A stretch of DNA of 64,000 nt from Moritella viscosa. Its GTDB lineage: Bacteria; Pseudomonadota; Gammaproteobacteria; Enterobacterales; Moritellaceae. Below are positions 48,177 to 57,624 of this stretch, piece after piece; the first letter of the stretch is position 1, and each line of letters starts with the position of its first letter. The position numbers were made by a program, and so were the translations under genes. The notes beneath the pieces are model-generated. The model did no database searches, was not told the origin of the DNA, and saw only the letters and a list, made by a program, of their open reading frames with translations. The DNA lies in NCBI GenBank assembly GCA_000953735.1, contig LN554852.1, forward strand, positions 2,181,846-2,245,845, written 5' to 3'.

Positions 48177-49738
48177 TTTATTAATCCCATTAATTGAAAA
48201 TACAATGGTGTAATTAATGTTGGTATAGATACGTCATATTTTTGGGTAAGTGCAGTTGCTATATAGATTGTTAATGCGCATAAGAAGTACAACGTGAATA
48301 AAGTATTGCCTAATTTTTGTTTTTTTCTTTCAGAACGACTAGAAGTATGATCAATACTGATTAGAAGTTGTGTATTAGTGAGGGATGACAATTGAGAGGC
48401 AAAGCGAATCTTATTATCGAATACGACTTTCACTGCAAATAGGGCAATGACCAATAATAATCCAAGGATGGGGCCTGCAATAACGAAGTGTACAAAGCGA
48501 AGTCCAGATGGGGTCATGGGATAAGTTGCTGGCTCTTGTATTTTGTAGTTAACCCCTTGTCCTTCAATATCTAGCACCATGGAAAGGCGTGCTTTTTCTT
48601 TATTTGCAAGCATGTCTTCATACAGTGTCCGAACTACATTGTAATCCCTAGTCAATTCAGACAACTCTGCCTGGTTATTAGCAATTCGCTTACGTCGTTC
48701 ATAAGCATCTTCAATTAATTTATGAAAGGCTTTAAGTCTATTTTCTATTGTACTTTGTAAAATAGTGGCTTCTGCCAGTTTTATTTTTAGCTCTTGATAT
48801 AATGGATTGAGCGTACTTGATATATTACTTTTTTCTTTTTTCCCTGAATTCAAATCTTGAATAACCTTTTTTAGATCACTAATTTGGTATCTAACGTCAG
48901 ATACTTCAGGGTAATCGTCTTTATACACGAGTAATAGGTTTTCAAGGCGCAGTTGTAATTCCCTGAGTTGATTGTGGTAAATGGATATTTCATAATCATT
49001 TGATGAGAATTTTTTTTGTGAACTTAATTGTTTTTTAAGTAAATAAATGCGATTTAAATTTTCCAGTTTTTCTATTTTCATATCTTCAATATCACTACGT
49101 AACACTGAAATTCTAGATTCGACACCTGTTTCTGTGCCATCTAAATGTGATGATTTAAATTTCTTTAATTTATTTTCAGCTAACACTAATTGATTTTTAT
49201 AACTCGTCACTTGTTGTTTTATAAAATTATATGCGCTTCGACTTTCATCTCTTTTAGTATTCGCACTATCTTCAATGAAAAGCCTGACTATTTCATTAAG
49301 TAATCGATAGGTTTTATCTGGGCTATCATCTTGATACACTATTTTAATGTAATTACCTGATAACCCTTTTACTTCTAGTTTTTCTCGTATACTAGCCAGT
49401 TCTTTTTCTCGGTCTGCCGCTGTTGCGAAAGTTCCTTTACCATAAATATTATTAATCACTTTATTTAATTGTCTAGGAGAGTAGATAACATCACGAATTT
49501 GTGCGGTTCTGCTTTGCTTTACATTTGTTACTGAGGTTTGCTTCCCTAGTAAGGGTTTGATGATATTTTGAGTGTCAGCAAAAATAGTTACTTCACTGTT
49601 AAATACAGACGGTTTATAGATTCCAATCCCTAAAATAGTAAAGCTGATTAACGTTATAAGCAGTATCGACTTGAATTTTTTTAAACAAATTTTCTGCCAT
49701 ATAATGGGTATGTATTTTAATATTTCATTTTGTTCCAT
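48173..49738 (-). CDS. Wzz-type polysaccharide chain-length/co-polymerase protein
   Basis: The 521-aa PCP protein has an N-terminal TM helix (about 24-44), a Wzz domain and a long coiled-coil-rich periplasmic part (about 170-390, E/K/L/Q rich). C-terminal TM segments follow the proline-rich 'IQEPATYPMTPSGLRFVH' (typical GumC/Wzc proline motif). A further C-terminal pair of hydrophobic segments extends the protein. It controls polymer length together with the ParA-like partner encoded next to it. It follows wza by 26 bases. Confidence 0.9.
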   Translation of the reverse strand: MEQNEILKYIPIIWQKICLKKFKSILLITLISFTILGIGIYKPSVFNSEVTIFADTQNIIKPLLGKQTSVTNVKQSRTAQIRDVIYSPRQLNKVINNIYGKGTFATAADREKELASIREKLEVKGLSGNYIKIVYQDDSPDKTYRLLNEIVRLFIEDSANTKRDESRSAYNFIKQQVTSYKNQLVLAENKLKKFKSSHLDGTETGVESRISVLRSDIEDMKIEKLENLNRIYLLKKQLSSQKKFSSNDYEISIYHNQLRELQLRLENLLLVYKDDYPEVSDVRYQISDLKKVIQDLNSGKKEKSNISSTLNPLYQELKIKLAEATILQSTIENRLKAFHKLIEDAYERRKRIANNQAELSELTRDYNVVRTLYEDMLANKEKARLSMVLDIEGQGVNYKIQEPATYPMTPSGLRFVHFVIAGPILGLLLVIALFAVKVVFDNKIRFASQLSSLTNTQLLISIDHTSSRSERKKQKLGNTLFTLYFLCALTIYIATALTQKYDVSIPTLITPLYFQLMGLIK

Positions 49739-49764
49739 GTTTAAAATACCTCATTAAATTCACG

Positions 49765-50373
49765 TTAAAATAGACTTTCAGGGACAATCAGAATATCTGA
49801 TGGACGTAATTCATAATTAGTAGATATATCCCCTTGCTTAATAATGTGATCAAGTTCTACAGAGTAACGTTTAACACCATCGTCTGTTTTTCGATATAAA
49901 ATGGCACCGTCACCGTCGGCAAAAGGGGTTAGGCTACCTGCTTGTAATAGTAAATCGAGTACGGTCATCCCCTGTCTATGCTGTGTCGATTGAGGGGCGT
50001 TAACTGCGCCAGTGATACGAACCCGAGTTAAAAACTCGGCACTGATTGGCGATGTAACTATCACCGTTACCTCTGGATCTCGAATAAACTTCTTTAAGCG
50101 TTCGTTAAGTTGTGCTGCCAATGTCTCTGCTGGAAGGCCTACGGCGTGAATATCACCAACAAGTGGGACGGATATTTTGCCATCAGGACGAACGAGCATA
50201 TTTAGTGATAAGTCCTGATTTTTCCAAACGTTAATATATAATTGATCCCCTGCACCTATTTTGTATTCAGGAATACTGACATTCTGTTCAGGAGCGATCG
50301 TCTCGAGTGAACCAGATGTAGAGCAACTTGTTAATATAAATACTGTTAATACAATGGATAAAATGTTTGGCAT
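49765..50373 (-). CDS. Wza-type polysaccharide export lipoprotein
   Basis: The 202-aa protein has a lipobox 'FILTSC' (C17) and the polysaccharide-export domain 'YKIGAGDQLYINVWKNQDLSLNMLVRPDGKISVPLVGDI', then a SLBB-like segment ('RVRITGAVNAPQSTQHRQGMTVLDLLLQAGSLTPFA'). It ends 'ELRPSDILIVPESLF'. It is much shorter than E. coli Wza (379 aa), as usual for exosortase loci. It forms the periplasmic/outer-membrane part of the export channel. AGAGGA lies before the ATG at 50373. Confidence 0.92.
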   Translation of the reverse strand: MPNILSIVLTVFILTSCSTSGSLETIAPEQNVSIPEYKIGAGDQLYINVWKNQDLSLNMLVRPDGKISVPLVGDIHAVGLPAETLAAQLNERLKKFIRDPEVTVIVTSPISAEFLTRVRITGAVNAPQSTQHRQGMTVLDLLLQAGSLTPFADGDGAILYRKTDDGVKRYSVELDHIIKQGDISTNYELRPSDILIVPESLF

Positions 50374-50439
50374 ATAGTCCTCTTTTAGTTGAGCTAAAGC
50401 GTGCCAGTTTTTATGTTATGATCATGAATATGTACTATT

Positions 50440-52500
50440 TTATTTATTTCTGTTGTTGTTCAAAGGTAAAAAAATTAAAAATGTGGTGCCTTTGCCTATG
50501 ATACTGTCAACAAAAATTTCTCCTTGTAATGAATGTATCAGCTCCCTTATTTGGTATGCTCCAATGCCCATTCCTTTATCTTGTTTCGTACTTGAAAAAG
50601 GTTTAAATAATTGTTCCTTAATAAAAACTTTGTCCATACCACATCCGCTATCTTTTATTTCTAACCAAAGCTCTTCATCTTTCGTCGCTAGATTTATTGC
50701 TATGGTTCCACTATCTTCGGTTGCATCCTGCGCATTTCTAATTAAATGATAGAGCACCATTTGTAATTTATCTTTATCTGCCATTACAAATGCATCTTTA
50801 CCTTGTATGGATATAGTTGGATCTGGAAAGTTAGATATATTCATTTCTATCGCATTTTTAAGAAGTTTATTTATATTGACTGGCTCAATATTACCGTGTG
50901 GATTACCTTTTAGTTTAACTAATAATTGATCCATTTTTTCTACTGAGTTAGTAATCGTTAATATGACATCATGAATAAAATCAGGGTGGTGCATAAATTT
51001 CTCAGCGTTATTAACGATCAAACTTTGTTGTGAAATAAGGTTTTTTATATCGTGAACAGCAAAGGCGGTAATTTTATTAAATAAATCAAACTGCTTATTT
51101 TGAATTAATTTTTCAGATGTTTGATGACTGATGATATAACTGCCGATCTGGCGTCCAGTTAGTTTTAATATATCTAGATCTTCCCAAGTTAATGGTGCAT
51201 TAATTGTGTTCTCACACAGCACGGTAAAACCTATTAATTCTTGGTTTGCATTTAATGGCACTATAACCCACGGGCCTTTAGCGTTAAGGTACCATTGAGG
51301 TAAAAGTTTATTTTTTTCTTTATCATAAATATTGGTATTTTTATGCGCTTTAAATACCCATTCATTTTCATCCATTAATTGTATAAAGTGGCTGTTGTTT
51401 GCTTCAATTGCACCAGAGGAAGGTAAGTCGAAATTCTTTAAGGCGACGGGGGAGTAAAATTGCTGGCCTTTTAACCAAATCCCTCCGCTATTACATTTAA
51501 ATAAAGTGGTCATGGCTGAAAGTGCTATTTCGTAACCATTGTTATCTTCTCGTTTTTTTGACAGCAGTGAATCTAACTCAATCCATTGTTTTTGATAGTC
51601 ATATTTATTAACAAAGAAATTCTTACTAATCCAAACAGTAATAAGCAAACGGAACTTTTCAACACACGATAAGGCCGCGATGGCAAATATTGACATGACA
51701 TACAGAAGGATTTTAGAGACTTCTGCCCATTCAGCATTAAATATATTAACCACAAGCCCCAATGTCGCCATGCATATAAGGAATATTCCTGCCAATATGA
51801 AACTTGCATTAAACATTATTATCGAACGAGATAATTTAAATTTACTATCTTGTAGCTGCTGAAATGGGTATATGATAATTGACAGTGCGAATATTAGCGA
51901 TGTTGTTGTGCTAAGCACGCCCCTTGTATACCAAAGGTTATAATTCTTGCTGGTAAATAGTAATAAGTTAGAAAAAACGAGGATGTCATAAGCAAGTAGA
52001 GTAATCGCAACAAGTGCCACTAATTTACTCACTCTATTTGAATGCGTATGCCTGAGGATTTGTTCTGCGGTAACGATTGCCATCAAACATAATATTATTT
52101 TTATATACAGCCATGATTTTGGATGAAAAAATGGATACAACGGTTCGTTTAAACTAAATAGATAAGTGGTACTTGCGATAATGATAAGGAGATATATAAA
52201 AGTTGTGTAATGTGTAGGAAGCCGTGTCTTTTGAGAATACATTAATAGGTAAATAAGCACCAAAAATAAACCAATATAACGCACTATTTCGAGCAGTTGA
52301 AATTGGTAACTCGATGCTAGATTAGTGAATGGGGTTTGGCTTAAACTGATATGCCAGATAGCTGAATAACAAGAAAAAATACAAAAACTAAGCTTTATTT
52401 TTACGTTTTTTATTTTAATCAGCGCAGTTAAAGCAAGTGCGAGTTCCACGCAAGCTACTAGAAAATCAAATGTAGTTAATTGGGATAAATAACCCATCAT
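50440..52500 (-). CDS. prsK: PrsK, membrane histidine kinase of the PEP-CTERM system
   Basis: The 686-aa protein has about eight or nine N-terminal TM helices (residues 8-285), a GAF-like domain (about 310-460) and a histidine kinase core. The phospho-histidine is H483 in 'FAVHDIKNLISQQ', the N-box 'HLIRNAQDATED' and the G-boxes 'DSGCGM' and 'GMGIGAYQIREL'. The 'AVHDIKN' motif in place of 'SHELR' is typical of PrsK. It should phosphorylate PrsR. The signal is unknown. It lies between wecC and wza, all on the same strand. Confidence 0.92.
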   Translation of the reverse strand: MMGYLSQLTTFDFLVACVELALALTALIKIKNVKIKLSFCIFSCYSAIWHISLSQTPFTNLASSYQFQLLEIVRYIGLFLVLIYLLMYSQKTRLPTHYTTFIYLLIIIASTTYLFSLNEPLYPFFHPKSWLYIKIILCLMAIVTAEQILRHTHSNRVSKLVALVAITLLAYDILVFSNLLLFTSKNYNLWYTRGVLSTTTSLIFALSIIIYPFQQLQDSKFKLSRSIIMFNASFILAGIFLICMATLGLVVNIFNAEWAEVSKILLYVMSIFAIAALSCVEKFRLLITVWISKNFFVNKYDYQKQWIELDSLLSKKREDNNGYEIALSAMTTLFKCNSGGIWLKGQQFYSPVALKNFDLPSSGAIEANNSHFIQLMDENEWVFKAHKNTNIYDKEKNKLLPQWYLNAKGPWVIVPLNANQELIGFTVLCENTINAPLTWEDLDILKLTGRQIGSYIISHQTSEKLIQNKQFDLFNKITAFAVHDIKNLISQQSLIVNNAEKFMHHPDFIHDVILTITNSVEKMDQLLVKLKGNPHGNIEPVNINKLLKNAIEMNISNFPDPTISIQGKDAFVMADKDKLQMVLYHLIRNAQDATEDSGTIAINLATKDEELWLEIKDSGCGMDKVFIKEQLFKPFSSTKQDKGMGIGAYQIRELIHSLQGEIFVDSIIGKGTTFLIFLPLNNNRNK

Positions 52501-52562
52501 GGATCTTTCGCAACCTTTATCTACTGTAATGTTTGAATATCGAAGTCGGGTGGAACTTTAAC

Positions 52563-53813
52563 TCATAGGATCCCACGAGTATCAATAACAATTTTTTTTG
52601 CAAACTGGGTTTTATCTGCCGCTTTAAATTCTTGATGGTCTACCAGTATAACGACTACATTAGCAATCTCTAAGGCAATGTCTAAGCTTGTTAGCTCTAT
52701 GTCTGAGTGTGATAAATGTGGGGGTAACGACCTTACGTTTGGTTCGACAGTAAGTAATCGACCTACTTTTTTATCGGCAAGGAATTCAACGATGTGCAAG
52801 GCTGGACTTTCTCTAAGATCATCAATGTCAGCTTTAAATGTAAGTCCTAAACAGGCAATTATAGGACGTTTAAATTCATCGGCTGCACGTATTATTTGAT
52901 CAACAACATAATGGGGTTTGTGATCGTTGATCAAGCGTGCTTGTTTGATTAGTTGTGCCTCTTTGGGACAGCTGTCAATAATAAACCAAGGATCGACGGC
53001 AATGCAGTGTCCACCAACTCCGGGGCCTGGATTTAAAATATTAACACGAGGGTGGCGGTTGGATAGTTTGATTAGCTCCCAGACATTTATTTTTAATTTG
53101 TCACAAATAATAGAAAGTTCATTAGCAAATGCAATATTCATATCACGAAATGAGTTTTCAGTTAGCTTGGCCATTTCAGCTGTTCTAGGATTTGTCACTA
53201 CGCATTCACCGCGAACGAAAGTACGATAAAGTTCAATTGCTTTAGCACTACAAGCTTTGCTCATACCTCCTATTACACGATCGTTGGAGACGAGTTCTTG
53301 CAAAACATACCCTGGTAATACTCGTTCTGGGCAATATGCGATATTGATGTCTGCAGCATCGCCTGCATCCTGAGGAAAAGAAAGATCGGGACGAGCTCTC
53401 GCTAACCAAGCCGCTAACTTTTCAGTCGTTCCCACGGGAGATGTTGACTCTAGGATGACTAGGTTACCTTTTTTAAGAACGGGGGCTATTGTTTTAGTTG
53501 TTGATTCAATATAACTAATATCAGGTTGATGGCTACCATCATCACTATGGATAAAAGGAGTTGGCACGGCGACTATAAATACGTCTGCAGGTTCTGCTTT
53601 TGCCACTGCGCGTAAATGACCAGTGGAAACCACACTGCGAACGACAGTATCTAGATTCGGTTCGACGATATGTATTTTTCCTGCGTTAATGGTTTCAATA
53701 GCATCTTGGTCAACTTCTACCCCAATTACAGTCAAGCCACTGGAAGCAATAATTGCTGCAGTAGGAAGCCCTATGTAACCTAATCCAATTACTGATACTT
53801 TATCGAGCGCCAT
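52563..53813 (-). CDS. wecC: UDP-N-acetyl-D-mannosamine dehydrogenase
   Basis: WecC oxidises UDP-ManNAc to UDP-ManNAcA with NAD. It is 416 aa (E. coli 420). It has a Rossmann motif 'VIGLGYIGLPTA' (8-19), 'ESTSPVGTTEKLAAWLA', 'CPERVLPG', the catalytic-cysteine block 'GPGVGGHCIAVDPWF' and 'GLTFKADIDDLRESPA'. It follows wecB by 104 bases and supplies the sugar for the polymer with it. Start ATG 53813. Confidence 0.94.
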   Translation of the reverse strand: MALDKVSVIGLGYIGLPTAAIIASSGLTVIGVEVDQDAIETINAGKIHIVEPNLDTVVRSVVSTGHLRAVAKAEPADVFIVAVPTPFIHSDDGSHQPDISYIESTTKTIAPVLKKGNLVILESTSPVGTTEKLAAWLARARPDLSFPQDAGDAADINIAYCPERVLPGYVLQELVSNDRVIGGMSKACSAKAIELYRTFVRGECVVTNPRTAEMAKLTENSFRDMNIAFANELSIICDKLKINVWELIKLSNRHPRVNILNPGPGVGGHCIAVDPWFIIDSCPKEAQLIKQARLINDHKPHYVVDQIIRAADEFKRPIIACLGLTFKADIDDLRESPALHIVEFLADKKVGRLLTVEPNVRSLPPHLSHSDIELTSLDIALEIANVVVILVDHQEFKAADKTQFAKKIVIDTRGIL

Positions 53814-53917
53814 AATTGATTGCCTTTAAACTTTTATTGCACATGATTGATGCATTGAAGTCCTTATTGCTATTCACCATTATTTCTTATACCTAAACAG
53901 GTCCAATAGGGCGTGTA

Positions 53918-55054
53918 TTAGAGGTTTTCGAAATAGTGTTTTATCTTAGCTATTATTTTCTGACTCGCTTGCCCATCTCCATAGGGGTTATGCGAACGAC
54001 TCATTTGGTTATAGTGAACCTCATCTTGTAGTAAGCGCTCTATTGCATTAACAATTTTGTTTTTATCAGTACCAACAAGTAAAACGGTTCCTTCACTGAC
54101 TGCTTCAGGGCGTTCCGTCACATCACGCATGACCAAAACAGGTTTACCTAAGCTTGGGCCTTCTTCTTGGATACCGCCAGAATCAGTTAAAATTAAGTAT
54201 GCTTTATTCATTAAATATATGAAAGGAAGGTAGTCTTGTGGCTCGATTAAAAAGATATTGTTGAGGCCAGATAATATTCGATTTACGGGTTCTAGGACGT
54301 TTGGGTTTAGGTGCACAGGATAAACGATTTGAATATCAGGGTGCTTACTTGCAATTTCAGATAACGCTTCGCAAATTCGTTCAAATCCACCGCCAAAGCT
54401 TTCTCTGCGATGGCCTGTTACTAAAATAAGTTTTTTATCGTTACTTAGTTGTGAGAATCTGTCTGCTAGTGTGTTGGATAATTGATAGTCATTCTTGAGT
54501 TTATTTGTTATTTCTATCAATGCATCGATGACTGTGTTACCTGTTACTTCAATGTCATTAGGATGTACACCTTCATTAAGTAAGTTCATTTTTGAGCTTA
54601 CAGTCGGTGGAAAATGAAGTTTTGTAATTGCGCCTGTTAGCTTTCTATTTCCTTCTTCTGGCCAAGGGGAATTTAGGTTTCGTGTACGTAAACCGGCTTC
54701 AACATGTCCAATTGGAATCTGTTGATAAAAGGCTGCTAAGCTTGCAGATACAGTAGTGGATGTATCCCCATGAACTAAAACCAACTGGGGCTGAAACTCT
54801 TTAAGAATCGGCTCTAAACCTAATAGTATATTCGTAGTAACTTCTGACAATACTTGCCCTGGTTTCATTATATTGAGGTCGTAGTCAGGTATAATGGAAA
54901 ATAAATCAAGAACTTGATCTAGCATTTCTCTGTGTTGTGCTGTGACGCAGACTTTAGCATCAATACCTTGTTGATCATTCAGCGCATTAACAAGAGGGGC
55001 CATTTTAATTGCTTCCGGCCGAGTACCAAAGATGGTTAATATTTTTATAGGCAT
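53918..55054 (-). CDS. wecB: UDP-N-acetylglucosamine 2-epimerase (non-hydrolysing)
   Basis: WecB interconverts UDP-GlcNAc and UDP-ManNAc. It is 378 aa (E. coli 376). Motifs are '[14 protein letters not shown]' (9-22), '[16 protein letters not shown]', 'GHVEAGLRT', 'TGHRRESFG', '[29 protein letters not shown]'. Key catalytic residues (D, E and H in these blocks) are present. It may begin the wecB-wecC-prsK run; a perfect hairpin lies in its leader. Confidence 0.95.
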   Translation of the reverse strand: MPIKILTIFGTRPEAIKMAPLVNALNDQQGIDAKVCVTAQHREMLDQVLDLFSIIPDYDLNIMKPGQVLSEVTTNILLGLEPILKEFQPQLVLVHGDTSTTVSASLAAFYQQIPIGHVEAGLRTRNLNSPWPEEGNRKLTGAITKLHFPPTVSSKMNLLNEGVHPNDIEVTGNTVIDALIEITNKLKNDYQLSNTLADRFSQLSNDKKLILVTGHRRESFGGGFERICEALSEIASKHPDIQIVYPVHLNPNVLEPVNRILSGLNNIFLIEPQDYLPFIYLMNKAYLILTDSGGIQEEGPSLGKPVLVMRDVTERPEAVSEGTVLLVGTDKNKIVNAIERLLQDEVHYNQMSRSHNPYGDGQASQKIIAKIKHYFENL

Positions 55055-55569
55055 GATAATTTCAACATTCTGTATGAATTGTAATACCTAATACTAAAAG
55101 TATTAGGGCTGTTATCTTGTAGTACGTATATAAATTAACCTTACAAAGAATGAGTTTCATAAAATCGTTTCGCTACTTTCAAAACTCTCCACGTAAATGA
55201 TGCTGAGAGTTTGCGTAGTCCGATTGATAATTACCGTTTGAAGTATTTGGTGTCATATTGTCAGTGAGTATTTTCAATGAAGTATAGACAACGATTATCA
55301 GTTGTTTATAGAAAATGTGATTTTTTAAATTCGAAATAATTATTCTAGTTTTATAATTAAATTTTTGAGCATTTATAGGAAATTATGCATATAGACTTAT
55401 TTGAAGCAGAGTGGGGAGTATGAGTGCTTAATATCATAAAATAATAGTGACAAAAACCGTAAGTAGTGGGCTTAAGCCTAGTCAGTAAACTAATGTTAGA
55501 TCATCGTTCTTACATGAGTTTTACTGAGCTGGCATGGGTCGTTATTTGTTATGAATATATTGATAATTT
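55055..55569. other. 515-base intergenic region before wecB
   Basis: AT-rich stretch between the PKD/FN3-like lipoprotein gene and wecB, both on the minus strand. I see no open frame with a ribosome site, no tRNA and no clear sigma54 site. Apart from the hairpin at 55087-55107 nothing is recognisable. Its length suggests a promoter and leader for wecB. Confidence 0.5.
55087..55107. repeat. perfect 9-bp hairpin in the wecB leader
   Basis: CCTAATACT and AGTATTAGG enclose an AAA loop, 33 bases upstream of the wecB start codon. It lacks a T-tail and may affect mRNA structure or be an operator. Confidence 0.5.
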
Positions 55570-56220
55570 CTACAATATACTTACTGTATCACTGCATTTA
55601 CTTTCAAACCCAGCAGCACTGTAAGCTGAGATACAAAAAAAGTAACTGTTATCTGAGTCTAAATTATTGATGTCGTATGAGGTTTCTAAGGGGGCATTGA
55701 CTACGATCGATACGTTGAGATTAGTTATAGATTGGCCATAATATATTTTATATCCTGCTAAGTTCGTCAGTATTGAACCATCTTCGTTTTCAGTCGGTGC
55801 TGTCCAGTTGAGCTGGGCTGTATATTTCCCATTTTCTGGTAATACAGTGACCGACACCGCATCTTTATATTCCTGCTCTTGATTATCAGTGACTGTTAGC
55901 TCGAATTCTAATAAGTCATTTACAAGTGGCGTAAATGCTATATATGAACTGTTATTGTCTGGTAACGATATCGGATTTCCGGATGTTTGTACCCATAGGT
56001 AAGAGATCGTATCCGTGTCTAAATTTTTGATTGTTGGGTCGAGGTGAACTGATTCACCGACATCGACAGTTAAGTCCGGACCTAAATCAACAGTTGGATT
56101 CGTGTCATCGTTTGATGCTGAATCTTGATCACAAGCTGTTAAAAATGATAAACATAACCAATAAAAAATGAGTAGACGAGGGTGCCTAATTGAAACTTTC
56201 CATTGTTTTGAATCATTCAT
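55570..56220 (-). CDS. Lipoprotein with PKD-like and fibronectin type III-like domains
   Basis: From the ATG at 56220 (GGAG six bases upstream) the protein is 216 aa. The lipobox 'SFLTAC' puts the lipid on C30. An acidic Asp/Asn-rich linker follows, then a PKD-like segment ('VDLGPDLTVDVGESVHLDPTI...YLWVQTSG', 'FELTVTDNQ') and an FN3-like domain ('AQLNWTAPTENEDGS...LAGYKIYYG'). It is a surface or periplasmic binding module with no catalytic motif. It lies inside the EPS/exosortase locus, which suggests polymer or surface-protein binding, but that is inference. Confidence 0.75.
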   Translation of the reverse strand: MNDSKQWKVSIRHPRLLIFYWLCLSFLTACDQDSASNDDTNPTVDLGPDLTVDVGESVHLDPTIKNLDTDTISYLWVQTSGNPISLPDNNSSYIAFTPLVNDLLEFELTVTDNQEQEYKDAVSVTVLPENGKYTAQLNWTAPTENEDGSILTNLAGYKIYYGQSITNLNVSIVVNAPLETSYDINNLDSDNSYFFCISAYSAAGFESKCSDTVSIL

Positions 56221-56492
56221 TTTTAACTCCATATTTCTTCGTGATCTTAGATATTCGGATGTGCAGTCTAGTTCATAATCCCTATAAGTCAAACGTGATA
56301 AAGAATGCAATAAATTGATTGTTAGTCTATGAAGACGTCATTGTAATTAATTGAATTTATTGTTTTTTAATTTTAAAGTTTTGTTTTTATGATGTTTTTT
56401 TTATATCTTGTATTTCCTATTAATTTGATTTTTAAGGTATTATTTTTTATAAAAAAATTAAATAATTTATTGGGCATGATGAGGTGGTTTAT

Positions 56493-57617
56493 ATGGTTAG
56501 CGGTGAAGATAAATCTATCGAAATTAGAATAATAAAAGAGTGGAGTGAATTTGAGGCTTTGAAAGAGGATTGGCAAAACCTTCTTGAACAGTCTGATGCG
56601 AATAATATTTTTCTAACCTGGGAGTGGATGGATAGTTGGCGAAAAAGTCAAAGTACAGCGATTAATCTACTTATAGTCGTGATTAAAAATAGTCAACAGA
56701 CCCTCGCTATTGCCCCTTTCTACATACAAGAATACCGATTAGCTAATTTATTAACATATCAATCTTTACGGTTTGTTGGTGATCACTGCTCTGGTTCTGA
56801 ATATTCGAATTTTATTGTTAAAGCAGAGAGGAGCTGTGAGCTTAAAAGCATGCTTTGGGAGTCTTTGCTTAGTCCTAGTATTAAACCCTATTGGGATTTT
56901 ATTTGGTTTACTAATGTTGCATCTTGGACTACTGGAGGTACAACTCTATTAGAGTCATTAGAAGCTTCTAAATCTCTCTATTATCATTACCGAACTGTTG
57001 AGTTTGCTCAGGTGGCGTTAGGAGGGCTAACAGCAGAAATACTACCTAGCCTATCTAAGAGTCTGCGTACTAATATACGTCAAACTAGCCGTCGCTTAGA
57101 TAAGATTGGGCCTTGGCAGGTTGAAGTTAGCCATGAATTTGATGATATTGGGAAGCATCTTGAAATACTGTTTACATTACACAATAAACACTGGCAACAT
57201 CTAGGTTTAGGCTCCTTTCAGCGGCGTCCTGAGTTAGTTGATTTTTACCGTGACTTTGTTCCTTTGGCATTACAAAAAGGCTGGCTAAGGTTACTCAGAC
57301 TTGAGAGTGAAGGTGAAATACAGGCTATGCAACTTGGATATATGTATAACAACCAATTTTTAGCCATACAAGAAGGCTATAACCCTGATTACTTATCAGG
57401 AATTGGGCAGGTTTTACGCTATTTTTCATACAAAAAGTGCAAAGAAGAAGGCGTGTATTGTTATGATTTTCTTGGTGTTTATACAGACCATAAAAGACGT
57501 TGGCTTGCAGAAAAAAAACACGGTTCAAACCTTTTTATTTGGCATAGAAAAATGAAGAACTTACCTTTTGAGGTTAAACAGATTTGGCCAACAGGGCGCT
57601 ATTTAACGTTAATATAA
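56493..57617 (+). CDS. GNAT/CelD-like acyltransferase of the EPS locus
   Basis: From the ATG at 56493 (GAGG eight bases upstream) the protein is 374 aa. It shows the double-GNAT 'Acetyltransf_6' (CelD/BcsL) pattern: 'FLTWEWMDSWRKS', 'IAPFYIQEYRL', 'SLSKSLRTNIRQTSRRLDKIG', 'LHNKHWQHLG', 'LQLGYMYNNQFLAIQEGYNPDYL' and 'YDFLGVYTDHKRRWL'. Relatives are common in exosortase/EPS loci and probably transfer acyl or amino-acyl groups to glycans. It is the only plus-strand gene between wecB and the exosortase gene. Confidence 0.8.
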   Translation: MVSGEDKSIEIRIIKEWSEFEALKEDWQNLLEQSDANNIFLTWEWMDSWRKSQSTAINLLIVVIKNSQQTLAIAPFYIQEYRLANLLTYQSLRFVGDHCSGSEYSNFIVKAERSCELKSMLWESLLSPSIKPYWDFIWFTNVASWTTGGTTLLESLEASKSLYYHYRTVEFAQVALGGLTAEILPSLSKSLRTNIRQTSRRLDKIGPWQVEVSHEFDDIGKHLEILFTLHNKHWQHLGLGSFQRRPELVDFYRDFVPLALQKGWLRLLRLESEGEIQAMQLGYMYNNQFLAIQEGYNPDYLSGIGQVLRYFSYKKCKEEGVYCYDFLGVYTDHKRRWLAEKKHGSNLFIWHRKMKNLPFEVKQIWPTGRYLTLI

Positions 57618-57624
57618 TACGTTA

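Noticed and set aside
50392-50406. TGGCACG followed by GC on the minus strand before wza, like a sigma54 promoter
   Set aside because: GG and GC are nine, not ten, bases apart, and transcription would start inside the ribosome site.
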